A stretch of DNA of 64,000 nucleotides from assembly GCA_039090855.1 (NCBI GenBank), contig CM077023.1, positions 82,621,127-82,685,126 of the forward strand, in the 5' to 3' direction. The position numbers and the translations under genes were made by a program. Shown in pieces: positions 44,660 to 56,672 of this stretch (position 1 is the first letter of the stretch; the number at the start of each line of letters is the position of its first letter). Below the pieces are notes generated by a model. The model did no database searches, was not told the DNA's origin, and saw only the letters and a list, made by a program, of their open reading frames with translations. Origin of the DNA: Macrothele yani (Eukaryota; Arthropoda; Arachnida; Araneae; Macrothelidae).

Positions 44660-46720
44660 TAAATTTTCACTGTTTCTCTCTTCGTCATCTTTTAATTTGT
44701 TACTTCAGAAATGAGTCCTTTCTAATGAAATAATTGAGAAAATATAATAATTTTTTATATCACAATAAATCATTTTTGTCTAGCTTGATCATTTCTTTTT
44801 CATAAAGAAGTGCATTGACTCACTGGATTTTATACGCTAACGACCACTTCATGTTGTTGTTGTTTTGTATGTACGGAATTAAACAGTCGGTTAGGTTTTG
44901 TTCTCACGTTAGTTTTCCCGTATGTAACAAAGAAAGTAAGTTTATAAATAAAAATTAGCAATATTTTCTCAATAATCGTTTCACGTTTTGTTCCACGAGG
45001 AATACTCAGTCTACTTAATGCATTCCGTAAATTCATTGTCCGCAATTCCTTACTTTCAACGAATCCGTCAATGCTAACAATGCCCATGTTGCCAAGCAAA
45101 TTAGTAGCCTAAATACTTTTTAATTGCACCACTGAATCTTGTCAGGAAAACAGAATAAGAGATTCAAGGAAAGCCATTGATGGAAACTTTAGAACTGCTG
45201 TATTCGATCGATACTGGCCCTAGGAAATATTCGCAATCCTAATTCTTCTGTTTAGATCAATAATTCGATGCTCAAAATTAGTAAAGTACAAAAGCCATAT
45301 TTCACAGCATGAAATGCCATTAAAGATGACACTTCTTCATTTCATCATTGATGCATTACACTTCTTGGAAATATCTTAAAATGCCGACTTCAACTTGAAA
45401 TCGGCACACAAATTTAAAGTTCTGCAATCTTCATTGGAAAATGTTGGAAGTTTTAAATGCGAGCTATTTTTTTAGTATTGTTCTATTTTTTAGTACGACA
45501 CTATTCAAAATATTTTACAAAGTAATTAGCCGTTAACAACGACAAGTCGCGAGGGATTTGCATATAATAACGAAGTAAAAACGCGGTAATTTTTTGCACC
45601 TGTAGGGTGATGCGAAAAACACTGCACCAAACACAACTCAGTATCCATAGTATGGCTTTGAATGTGAGTAATTTTAAAACATTTCGTCCGCTTTGCTTTG
45701 AAAGATAACCTACAGAATAATGCATCTGCCTGCCACTCATTAGTCGTAGCAATAGACATGGGTGTACTTCTATTAGTACTGCTGAGTTCGGACAGCAGCA
45801 CCCCCCCTCCCTTCCGAACTGGGACAAAATCTATCAAAAACACACGAAATATACGCATGCCGCCGTGATGTTTGCTTTTCGAAGCATATATTCATATAAA
45901 TACAAAGAATAGCTGTTGACTTCGTGTAGTGAGTCCTAGGAAATTGCCATGGTATATACATACATATATAGTTCAAGCAACCTTTTGCAAAGAAATGAAA
46001 TGCTGTCGTTTCTATCTGATTTATAGCGATGAATAAGACTTTGTTGTTAACGTATTTTTCTACCGAATATTTCGCAACAAGGCAAAACGATTTTAGTTAG
46101 CTTACAGTTTGAACAAATATTTTGGAAGCGTTTTGTAACTCGAAGCATTTGTATATGTTGGAAAAGGATTATACATTCTAAACACACAAATCGTGCGTTC
46201 CCAGGAAGTCAAAAGCCGACGGTATTCTGTGATGAGTTCCAAAAATGTTTTAAAAAAAATATGGAAAAAAAAATACATAATGTTTCGTCATGAAATGATC
46301 AAGGAGTAGAAGTGGTGTAGACTGAGGGAGACAAAAAAATGGAAGATTCAGCTTAAGGTTTCGCCAAAAATAGTTCACTACGAAAAAGTAGGGCACTTTT
46401 TTCTCCTACGTCTGTGAAATGGGGATTTTGGGAAGGGTGATTTTAGGTTATTGCTAAGAAATCATGCAGGCAAGGGTTTTTTTTTTCACGCTTCATTAGT
46501 TGCCGTTTTTTTTTACACAAATTCTTAAAAAATATTAGTCATGCAGAGAGTAGAAGCGAAAGGAAAGAAACGGGACTTTGTTAAATATAAAAATACGAGT
46601 AAACAAGAGGCATTTCGGAAATTTAATTAAAAAAAACATTTCAAAACTAATGGAAATTGAATTGTATACAGATAATGTATATATCATACAATAATGTATA
46701 TTATACTTATGTACATCATA
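44660..46720. other. Intergenic, no gene seen
   Basis: Short ORFs only, none with family resemblance. Confidence 0.35.
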
Positions 46721-46826
46721 TATATCAAACTTCATATATCACGTATATCAAACTTCATATATCATGTATATCAAACTTTATATATCATGTATATCAAACT
46801 TCATATATCATGTATATCATACTTCA
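46721..46826. repeat. 23-bp tandem repeat, about 4.6 copies
   Basis: The unit tatatcaaacttcatatatc plus three bases starts at 46721, 46744, 46767, 46790 and 46813. Confidence 0.95.
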
Positions 46827-47649
46827 ATATATATCGAACAATAATATTAGAGTTGTTATTCAGATGGAGTCTTTAAGGTATAATATTTTAGATATCCCAT
46901 TTCAGTATCTGAGTATTTTCTCTTGTAAACAGCCCAGTATTATTAAATAAACAATAGTCAATTCACGTGGAAAGCATAGAAACAGCGATGCTGGTTCCAT
47001 TCCCTCTCCAGGGTAATTTAACTTCGAAGTTTTCTGAAAAGTTAGCCCCACATGAATGCAAGTCAGCGCGTTTTCACATACGAAACCGTCTTCACATTTT
47101 GTGGCCTATACAGTGCCGAATGAAGCATGTCTTCTGGTACTGTTGGATCAAGGTTAGTAGACTCTTGCTGTTGGATATGTCTGTTCTTATCTGAACCGGT
47201 GGATACGTGTCAGAGCCGTCGGGAAGGCAGCTCCACTGGTTCCAGCGAACTGGGCACCGCGCTTTTAACAGTACATAAATGATAAATTACAACATGAGAA
47301 ATTGTTGGAGACCAAGTAGGATGAACTCATAGTGGATTTTACCGCTGTTAAAGAATGTTATACTTCATTCGAAAAGCAACATTTATTACTCGGAATGTTT
47401 GCGCATTTTCACATCTTTCTTTGATATCACCCAAACTGGCTCACATTAGACATTCCTTTTCCTTAAAAGTCGGTGAATGTAGATTTGCATAATTCATGTT
47501 TTAATTCACTCACTTCGCAGCACAGCTATAGCGAGGAGATGGAAGGAATTAGCTGTATAATCATTCCGCGGATCAAAAGGGCTGGTCAGTACATTTGCTA
47601 AATGAAAAACCGTATATTAGAAGCTTCTCTCACAAAAACACTCTCTCCA
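46827..47649. other. Intergenic
   Basis: No gene or repeat recognised. Confidence 0.35.
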
Positions 47650-47862
47650 AGGCACCGCTGGCACAGTGGTTTAATCGCTGGCCTGTGACAATCCGTAGGA
47701 GATGAGCACAGGCTGGAATCCCAGTGAAATATGTATGCTGTGTTTGTCTAGTTGTCTCTCTTCCCTGGAGCCATTGGCCCTAATTTAGGGATGGGCAACT
47801 GCATGTATACAACTGAAGTGCTCACGGTGGTCGGAACAAAAAACCCAAAAAACATCGGATAT
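47650..47862 (+). mobile_element. SINE family 1, diverged copy
   Basis: Head caccgctggcacagtggttt (A box) with a damaged B box (ctggaatcccag), body core ccctaatttagggatgggca, and the end gctcacggtggtcgg running into an A-rich tail. Confidence 0.85.
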
Positions 47863-49636
47863 TCTGTGACGGTTGCCTAGTGAACATGTAGGGTTATAAT
47901 CATATTCTCAGAGTAGAATAAAATTGTTTAAATGAAGCGTATTCAAAACGTTTTATTTAGAGAAGTCTCACACATGTTATTTATTCTCTTGAACCGTTTG
48001 ATTGCCTTTTATATTCTTCATTTTTCTCTGTATTAATATTATTATTACTGCTTATTGTTTTAAAGAACGTTTTTTATGTCTCGTTAAATGCTGAAATTTA
48101 TCCGATATTCTTCCATACCGGGGCTTCATTGACATCCATCCTTCCGTATGGGGGTCCCTCGGGTACCATTGGAACAAGGCCCCTGAAATTGGAGTGACGG
48201 CGCTAATGTTTTAAAAACCTTTTAGTAACGCTGGCGGTCTTCGAATGCTACACGTTGAGTAGGCTAAGATCGTTAGTGATCAGTATTATTAAAACAGGCT
48301 TCTACCCGTCCAAATATATGTAACCGTCAATTTACAGATTGCCCTAATAAATGTTCCGATACTTGTTGCTCAAATTTTTAATGGAATATAATTTTAGCGA
48401 ATAGTTAGTCTTTTATTGAGTTATATTTATACAGATTTTTAGTTGTCTTCTTTATCCAATGCAAGAATAGTTTTCTTTCTTTTTATTTTTTTAGTAACTT
48501 TCATAACAGAGTGATATGCACTCTCCTTACGACAATTACGAAGAATGTGTTTTTAGATCTTTAACTCCCCTTCTATATTGCACATACATTGCATACATAC
48601 CCTTTTCAATAGATCTGTTTTAGCTTTCCGCACTTATGTTCATGCATTTTGCAAAATCAATGATTGATACAAATAAAAGAAACGCTCTTTTTATTCTTTA
48701 GAGAAAGTTCGCGCTCCTAAAAAATAAACGCACAATTTCACTTATTTCATCAGCTATGCTTCATAATTTGGTTTTACAGCTTAATATATTTTCAATATTA
48801 GGAAAAGCAGCAGTTTACAATCGCTATCAAACTGGTTAGAAAGATACAGGAACTCAAAACAAGTCAGCATTTTCCCCAGATATAAATGCAAAATATGTTC
48901 ACGTAGTAAGACGTCGATGTAATAAATCCGTGGAAATTTTCCTCCAGATTTCTATGCGCCATCTGACGGTTTGATATAGAAACAATTATTTTGTTAGGAT
49001 ATGTGACATGGCTTCATCCCTAATAAAATATTTGGAGGGTAAGAACTTCGAAGAGAGAATATCAGTGCTGTTTTAAATTAAAATCTCTAACATTCAAAAG
49101 AGGAAAAAAATTCTTAAGATTTGCGAAGTTTTATACTGAGATGGCTACTATAGTGGTTCGGTTAATGTTTTTGGTAAAAATCAAATTATATCTTTCCATA
49201 GCGTGACGTGCCACTCATTTCGAAAAAACTTACAGGTGACTTTTCGGATGTGCTCAGTGTTTGAGATTTCCTCGTCCTGAGAATTTTTGAACTGGAGCTA
49301 TAGTAATGACGGTAAAAAATAATTTATCAAAAGATCAGTGCATCTCAGTTCACCCGTAATTAGCTGGACATCTCGCTTGTGAGCCTCCTCAGTACTTATC
49401 GATCGTCTTTATCGTTTAAAACCCTTTCATATGATTATTTCTTTTCTTTCTTTTTATTTCATTGTTGTTGGTACCTTTAAGTTATCTCATGGCGACTGAA
49501 AACGTTTCTGTGGTACTTTGAGGTCGCAGTTCTTGCCGTTTAACAAAATGCATAAAAAAAATTCCGTTACTTACGAAAATTGTCAACCTGAACAACTCTT
49601 AGGATCCGTGGACCTTCCCGATAAAAAAAAAATAAT
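47863..49636. other. Intergenic, no gene seen
   Basis: AT-rich. One GC-richer patch at 48110-48300 is of unknown nature. Confidence 0.35.
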
Positions 49637-49678
49637 AAAAAAAGGCCTATCCGATTTTAGTCGGATAGGCCTTTTTTT
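49637..49678. repeat. 18-bp perfect hairpin followed by a T run
   Basis: aaaaaaaggcctatccga pairs exactly with tcggataggccttttttt around ttttag, and a run of about 26 T follows. It resembles a bacterial intrinsic terminator in shape, but the context is eukaryotic, so it is more likely an inverted duplication at a poly-T tract. Confidence 0.9.
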
Positions 49679-49838
49679 TTTTTTTTTTTTTTTTTTTGGA
49701 CATGAACAAACATTCATCTGTGAGTCGTGGTACTTATCAGCCTTTCTTCATGGTTTAGAAGACTGATAAGACACATATGACGCACCTCAATTTGACGAAA
49801 AAATAATATATGTTGTAAAACGCATTCAAGCTCTGGTA

Positions 49839-50110
49839 GCCGCCTTGGTGGTATGCAGTGGTCTAAGCGTTGCCCATTCGTCCGACTTGGGTCCGGGTTC
49901 GAATCTCGATGAGGCATGGATGATGTGTTTGCCTTAAAGCACTGGCTCTCTCCCTTCTCTGGAAACAGTGGCCGTAAATTAGGGACGGATAACTGCTCAT
50001 AGCCCGTCGAGTTGCTTACAGTTCCGCATTTCCCTGCGAAGTCAGCACTTTGACGGTGCAGGTAAAGTCATCAGCTAGTATTACGGTGGTCGTTAAACCC
50101 CCACCAAAAA
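49839..50110 (+). mobile_element. SINE family 1, long variant
   Basis: Head gccgccttggtggtatgcag, B box gggttcgaatctc, body core taaattagggacgg. An extra 65 bp lies at 50020-50084, between gttgcttac and ggtggtcgtt. It ends with cgttaaacccccacc and an A-rich tail. Confidence 0.88.
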
Positions 50111-50212
50111 AAAAGAAGCGAGGGCATGGAAGCTTCCGCCCATGAACAAACAGTTGTACTGCTGAAACAAAGGTTTAAATGTCGTTTAAAAACGAGGCTG
50201 CGCTATACGTTC

Positions 50213-50425
50213 CATTTTTTTTTTATTTGGGGATTTAACGACCACCTTGAGCAACTCGATGGGCTATAAAGCAGTCGCTCGTCCCTAATTTAGAGCCACT
50301 GGTTCTAGGGAAGGGAGAGAGCCAGTACCGTAAGACAAACACAACACCCAAGCCTCACCGGGATTCGAGCCCAAACCCAACTCGGTCGAACAGTCAGAAG
50401 CCACGTTCCAGTTAGCTAGGAGAAG
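50213..50425 (-). mobile_element. SINE family 1, reverse copy
   Basis: Tail-side gatttaacgaccaccttgag, body core ccctaatttagagccactgg, head with gggattcgagccc (B-box complement). The outermost head appears truncated near 50425. It lies about 100 bp from an opposite-strand copy. Confidence 0.88.
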
Positions 50426-50429
50426 AGCG

Positions 50430-52217
50430 AACGTTACCGCGCCGATATTTAGTTTATCTGAAGAGGAGCTTGTTGCTACAGTTGATCAAGTTGTGTTAAG
50501 AAATGGATATTCAATGTTTTTTCGGAAAAGAGAAAACAATCCAGCAATGAGAGTTTAACTTCTAGTAAGTAAATATGTAAAATTCGCAATCGGTCATGGG
50601 TCGTTTACAAATTCGTCTTTCGCATTACTGAGTGATATATTTCAGAATCGGAATCTACATCGTTGGTAAAACGGAAACTTACATAGGCAGGGACTACGAT
50701 AAAATTTGGGAAGAAAGTGTGGTCGCATGGTTCAGGAATCGTGCATAAATGCTTTTTTTCGTAACTGTTACGCTATTTTAACTGTTGTATATTCAAACTA
50801 TGTTTATTTAATTTTTCTGCAAAACAAGGATTTACTTATGAACATGGCAGCATTACTAAATTTCTCAAATACTGATTTCAACACCATTGCCTTTCTTAAA
50901 ACTTGAGATACACACTTTTGTGCATTGAACATTTTGAATACAGGCACTTAAAATGGCAATACAAAAAAGATGAACAAAAGTTTATCATTTTTTAACTTAA
51001 AAAAAATAAGGCTTTCTAATTTGTTAACTTAAAAGATAAATTTTCCTGGGCATCCAGCTTTTACTATCTGGGCAGGTAATTAATTTCTTCACATGACTAG
51101 TCGGGCATGTAACTCTTCAGATATTTTTCAAGCTTTGGTTTAGTGTTATACAGTGCTCGGAATGGAAATTTTGAAGTGCCGGAATGCCCATATTTAGCCA
51201 AAAATCATATATTTGCTAGAAACTCACTAAAACTGAAAAAGTAAAAAAAAAAAAAAAAAGTCCCCGGAAGAAAAATTCCTTTGTTTGAAAATGTAGTAAA
51301 CAGTTCCGTGGAATACTACTGCGCCATAAGTCAGAAACGGTGACGGTCAATTAGAGGTGATTGGTTTGTGGACTTATGCTACACCGAGGACTGGGGTTGG
51401 ACTTGTTTATAACCCGGACTAACAGATTAATGAGACTTCCGAACCTTGACTAATCATTAGTGATTCAGATGGACTTTAATCCAGAAGTTTAAGGTCCCGA
51501 GCCGAGAACGTCCAATAGGGACTTTCATGAAGTAGAAAGTCGGGGAATTAAGACCTCCGCAATCAGAATGAATATTTAGTCTTAAATTAATAGCAGTCTC
51601 ACCGCCCTCCAAATGCGTACACCCCTCCTCTACCCTTTACGGTCTCTACATAGCTATTTCTCACGGGCACGAGACGTATTAAGGTTTCTACGTTTAAGAA
51701 AGCGCGCTCGTAAGTTAGGTACAAAAAAAAAAAAATTCTGCAGTTCTTACTACTAAAATTAGTACCGGTATGTAAATTCCGGGTAAAAAAAGTGCTGGTA
51801 TGCCAAAATACCGGCACTTGTCTTTGTAAACAAAATAAATTGTTTTACGAGAGAAAAGAAGTAGAATGAAAAGCAAATATATCCAGCCAACAAAGAAGAG
51901 GAAGAGAGAGAGGGGAGGGGGGTTATAATTTTACTGTAGTGAAACAGTGCAGTGTGTGTGTGTGTGGTTTTAGATTGCCTAAAAAACAAGACCCTTTTTA
52001 AATTATAACTGAAAAATTAAAATGCAATCATACTATTTAATGCACACAAAACTGTTGCTTGGAATTGCTTTGCAACAAGTAACTGACAACAAAGTGAAAA
52101 TAAAAATCCCGGCTGATATTGAATAGAACAAACAGTGGCGCACTCGTTGAGGGGGGGGGGCGAGGACACGGGCCCTCTCCATGATGTATCACTTGGTCCT
52201 TCGGTATTTGTTATTGA
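50430..52217. other. Intergenic; weak inverted repeats 51155-51830
   Basis: No gene. cagtgctcggaatgg near 51155 and the hairpin gtgctggtat..ataccggcac near 51792-51820 could be ends of a decayed TIR element, but no target duplication is visible. Confidence 0.3.
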
Positions 52218-52505
52218 CAGGGCCTGATTTACGGGAAGGCATTCGGGTCACGTGCCCCAAAACATAGTTACATATTACTTGTTTCGCATGAAACTGATTA
52301 GCAAAATTTCAGAACTGTACGTTGGGAATGACAATTACATTTTACACAAATAAATAGAACACCATATTATTGGCAAATTAATGCCTTAATCTGATAATAA
52401 CTATGAAACTGATCTTCAATCATACATGCATGCACATAACACGGGATGCCGGGTGGGCCCTGAAAGCCTCTTGCCCAGGGCCTCAAACTAACTAAGTCAG
52501 TCCTG
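52218..52505. mobile_element. Short hAT-like MITE
   Basis: 288 bp. The left end cagggcctgatttacggg resembles the CAGGGCC-type termini of some hAT elements; the right end (reverse complement) is caggactgacttag. An 8-bp target duplication, gttattga/gttattgg (52210-52217, 52506-52513), matches at 7 of 8. Non-coding. Confidence 0.6.
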
Positions 52506-52513
52506 GTTATTGG

Positions 52514-54127
52514 TTGCTTTTAAATATATATTTTACAAATTATTGAAAATGCATTTTAATAGAGCGGAGATACTTTAAGCGCTTCGTAATATTTCAGGAA
52601 AAGTTTTCTTCGAGGTATTTTTATTTGCATCATCAATATTTTGGGCCACCCCTTTAAAGAAATGCTGGGTGCAGCACTGAGAACAAGAGATGACTGGGAA
52701 GGCCCTTATAAGAGCATTTAGATGCATTAAATCCGCCCCCTCCCCCAATACTGTGCATAGCGCCATCTGCTTTCCTTCAGAGTAATAATTTTTCTGAAAC
52801 TCAAAGCCTGGAGCTGCATAGTATACTGCACCGCTGATTCTACGTGTCTGATGTTTTAAAAGAGATATACGGACACCATAATTATAATATGTTGTGTGAC
52901 ATACGTGTAAAGTCTTTTATATAGCGTTTGTTATAATCCGAGAGCACTGAGAATTCCCCAGTCTTTTAAATCCATGAAAGAACTCGTGTTGTTGAACTCA
53001 GAGTAGTTTTTCTGTCTTGCAAGGAATTCTGTTCGTTCTACAAAAAAATGGTAAGCGTTGAATCATGTACGTGACGGCCTTAAAAATACTGAGCCAATAA
53101 AAAAACTTGTAAAACTATTTTCCATTGGTAAATGTAATAATATTGGTTCTCTACACGTTTTTTGTTTGATGAGTTGTTGCAGTCACAGAGAAGAGAATTG
53201 CAATTCGCATCTGCGACAGAATGTTTTTTTTTTTTTGTTTTTTTTAGCTATCTTGTGCTAATTAAAAAGCTTTGTATATCACAAAAGAGTCCACTCTTTT
53301 TAGTATGATTTCGACGCAGTTTACAATGTTATGGATAAATTAAATTTATAAATTTTGCCGGTAGAACAACTACTTAAATCTCCGCACAAATTCGATTAAT
53401 GTAAGATTGCCTAAATATTATGGCGGCATTTAGAATCAATAGGAAAATGGTTTAACATAGGATCAATACTTCTGTGTCAAAAACGTTTTTGCAATCACGT
53501 TAAATTTCGTTCAAGACTGTTTTAAAACCATACAATTTCCGATAAACAGTTTTAGCTTTTTCAAGACAAGCTTGAACTTGCAAAATATTTTAAATAGCTA
53601 TAAATTAACATAATATTTCATTCATGCAGGTCTAATTAATAAAGATCTGCTGATTACTATTTGCAGAAGTGATAAACTGGCGAAACAATATTTCAAGTAG
53701 AGCACAGCAGATGTTATTTGTTGCACATCGTTATTTTCCGTTTTCGGTACAAGATTATTGTATATTTTCTTAGTATTTCTCCAAACCCATTTTTTATTTA
53801 ATAGTTTTAGCACAAAATATGTGTATTGGTTTATCGATTTAAAGAAATAACTTTTTGTAAAATTTAAAGCTTTGCGTCTCTGCATACATACACGCTGGAT
53901 TAGGAATTTCGATGAATAAACAATCTGTATTTTTCTTTTTTACGTTTCAAAAATCAATTTTTTTGTAACATTTCTGTTCTTTAAAAAAGTCCCTTTTAAT
54001 GAGCAAGCAAAGCGGTGGCTCATCACTGCTCCGCTTGGTCATTACAAGGAGTACAGATTTTTTTTTCTAACCATGAAACCCCGCCTGTAACTAATTCTTT
54101 ATACAGAATTGTAGTTATCTACTTGTA
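52514..54127. other. Intergenic, no gene seen
   Basis: AT-rich, poly-T near 53224. Short ORFs lack resemblance. Confidence 0.35.
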
Positions 54128-54305
54128 GCCGTCACAGTGGGCGAGTGGTCAGAGGTGTAGGCTTCCGGCTAGTCGTAGGAGCCTGCACCAGGTCAAGCCC
54201 CGGACGAAGCATCCTACGTAGGGCCCTAGTTCATTCCTTCACTGGAACCAGCGTCCCTAAATTAGGGATGGGCGACATCTTATAAGAATTGCTCACTGTA
54301 ACTCC
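54128..54305 (+). mobile_element. SINE family 1, diverged copy
   Basis: Head gccgtcacagtgggcgagtg, degraded B box (ggtcaagccccgg), body core ccctaaattagggatgggcg, ending near gctcactgtaactcc. Confidence 0.85.
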
Positions 54306-54655
54306 TAGAAAAAATGTGTTTCGTATGAGAATAGAAGGCAATGTATTTGTGCAGGACAGAAAGTATATCAATATCGAAAGTGATAACTGGAAGTAGACGT
54401 ATGGGGACCGGAATTTACTCAAGAACAAAAATAATTCTCTTGTACTAATTTGTTTCTTCCTTTTTTTTAGATTCGGATCAGTAAGAACATGCTAATTTCA
54501 GCAAATGAGAAATGGCTGTTGGGAATCTTTATAGTGTCGTTTTTCATGTTGTAAACGGTTGTTAGTGCTATTTTGCGTTTATGCGTTTATTTAGAATCAC
54601 AGATCAAGGTGCTACGTTTTTAAGTCAAACTGCTTTATAGTTGAAATCATAATTT

Positions 54656-55355
54656 TTTGTTTTGGGGTTTAGCGATAGCGGTGGGCAGCTTCTAGTGCTA
54701 TAAGCACTAGAAGCCCGTTCCTAATGTGGAGTCGCTGGTTCCAGGGGGAGACAAAGCCATGGCCTACTGAAAAACACACCACTAATAGAAGATTTTTAAG
54801 GTGGCAAAGAGAATAGCCATTGCCTTGCTTACTGTTCAACATGTAACTTAACGTCAGAAAACTTGAAAATTACATCGCCTTGCAGCGGGAATCGAACCCG
54901 CATTTCCCGATTTAGGTTCGAGCATGCAATCTGTTACAGCACCCAGGACAATGAAGCCCCAAGCATCTTATAGTCCTAGGACAATGAAGTGCAATTCATC
55001 AGATGCTTCAACTTCATTGTCCTGAGTGGTGTAACGGACAATGAAATTCAATTGGACTTCATCGTCCCAGGACAATGGAGTCAAATTTATCAGATGAATT
55101 AGATGTAATTCTCCAGAGCGATGTAATTTTCAAGTTTTCTGATGGAAGCGACTTGTTTTTTGATAGGTCCGAAAATTCCGAATGTTGGAGAATAAGCAAG
55201 ACTATTTGCCACCTTAAAAATTCTGTAGTTGTTCCAAGTATTCGAGAATAATATATCTTCTACAATCTCCACACCACTCATGCCTCACCCGTGAGTCGAA
55301 CCTGGGCCTATCTCTGACGAATGGCCGTAGATCGGCGCCTTAGACCACCTGACTT
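54656..55355 (-). mobile_element. SINE family 1 split by a foldback insertion
   Basis: The tail and body are at 54656-54783 (ggggtttagcgatagcgg, ttcctaatgtggagtcgctg). The tRNA-like head is at 55270-55355 (catgcctcacccgtgagtcg, gcgccttagaccacc). Together they make one reverse-oriented SINE with a 486-bp insertion between. The duplicated 9-mer cacaccact marks the insertion site. Confidence 0.88.
54784..55269. mobile_element. Foldback-like element with 9-bp target duplication
   Basis: 486 bp between two copies of cacaccact (54775-54783, 55270-55278). Inverted blocks face each other: tttttaaggtggcaaa near 54791 with its complement near 55210, and cagaaaacttgaaaattaca near 54846 with its complement near 55124. 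The interior repeats aggacaatgaag-type motifs several times and contains a reverse tRNA-like head (gcagcgggaatcgaacccgc). It has no coding capacity. A 9-bp duplication suggests a Mutator/Foldback-type source; the termini themselves are not clean inverted repeats. Confidence 0.75.
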
Positions 55356-55649
55356 TTCATTATTTTCTCTAATTCCATAAATGTCGTCTAAGTTTTATTA
55401 CCTGTCTGTTTACCTACTTGTGTAACCAAGACAGCACAGTAGGAAAAATGAAAAGGAGATCGAGTATATTCCTGGTTAACTTTGACAGAACACAACAGAT
55501 GTAACGGAAAATATTTAAGTGTTCCTTCGGCTGCAGCACAAATTGTAACATTTTCTCATATGCCTCGTATTTGATCCTGCCCAGATGGAGGAGAAGTTTG
55601 ATGGAAATAAGTGAAAACGAATAAGTTTGATTGGAAATAAGTGAAACGA

Positions 55650-55825
55650 ATTTTTTTTAACGACCTCCACGAGCATCGAAGCGTAGGAGGGGTCACCCGT
55701 TCCTAATTTAGGGTCGTTAATTTTAAGGAAGGAAGAAAGACGCATGAACTACAAAACATTCGTGTGTAGCCCAAATCCAGCCTCTGACGTGAGAGAAACC
55801 CTTAACCACAGGACAAAAGGGCCAA
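55650..55825 (-). mobile_element. SINE family 1, old copy
   Basis: Strongly diverged reverse copy recognisable by ttttaacgacctccacgagc and cctaatttagggtcgttaat; the head (agggcc end) is barely preserved. Confidence 0.7.
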
Positions 55826-56158
55826 TTTTCCTTAGTTGAATCCATTTCAATATTTCTCGATTAATGACAAGCACCTTGGAAGCGACTTGTTATCGATAAG
55901 TCCAAAAATTCCGTACTGGAAGTTCATTCTTTTCAAGATTTTGAACTTTGGTTTTTCTCCAGAACAAGAAGGTAACTCATCAATTGGAGGTTTGTACCGA
56001 GAAACTATTGGCGAGCTACACTTTGTTTTTCGTCTGCACTAAATTTACTGTGATTGTCTTAATTCGTAGATACGCAAAAATCAGACATCACTGAAACTCT
56101 TATGAACTTCAAAACACATCAGATTAAATAACGACTGGTGATAAAGAGAAAAAAAAAT

Positions 56159-56672
56159 ACTCTTACCTATTTTTGAAATATATTTAATTCCAGAAAAATT
56201 ATGATACAGATATTATTTGAAATCACTGCAACTTATTTATTTAAGCGTATTAAATTTATAGCGTTTTTTATTTTTGTAAAAGTGAAAGGTAAATGTCACA
56301 TTCTAAATATTTTTATAAAAGCAATAAAACGCAAATACCTCCTTTTAAATATTTTATATAAAAAACTAGTACTCTTACTTATTGTTCAAATATATTTAAT
56401 TCCAGAAAAGTTATGATGTGGAAGTTATTTAAAATCACGGCGAATTAATTATTTAAGCGCATTAAATTTACAGCGTTTTTTGGCAAAAATGAAAGGTAAA
56501 TGCCGCATTCTAAATGTTTTTGTAAAATGAAATAGTGCTCGTACCTATTGTTGAAATATATTTACTACCATGTTATTTGAAATCACGGATAATTAATTAT
56601 TTAAGCGCATTAAATTCACAGCGTGTTTTGCAAAAATGAAAGGTAAATGTCACATTCTAAATGTTTTTACTT
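56159..56672. repeat. Three diverged tandem units (212 and 166 bp spacing)
   Basis: Units beginning at 56159, 56371 and 56537 share ttgaaatatattta, ttatttaagcgcattaaatt and gaaaggtaaatgtcacattc in the same order. The spacing differs because the first unit has extra sequence at its end. Confidence 0.9.

Noticed and set aside
49637..49700. Bacterial intrinsic terminator
   Set aside because: The shape fits, but the window is eukaryotic and there is no upstream bacterial gene; annotated as a hairpin instead.
51154..51820. TIR element with gtgc(c/t)gg(a/t)at ends
   Set aside because: Inverted similarity is short, no target duplication; mentioned only in the gap entry.
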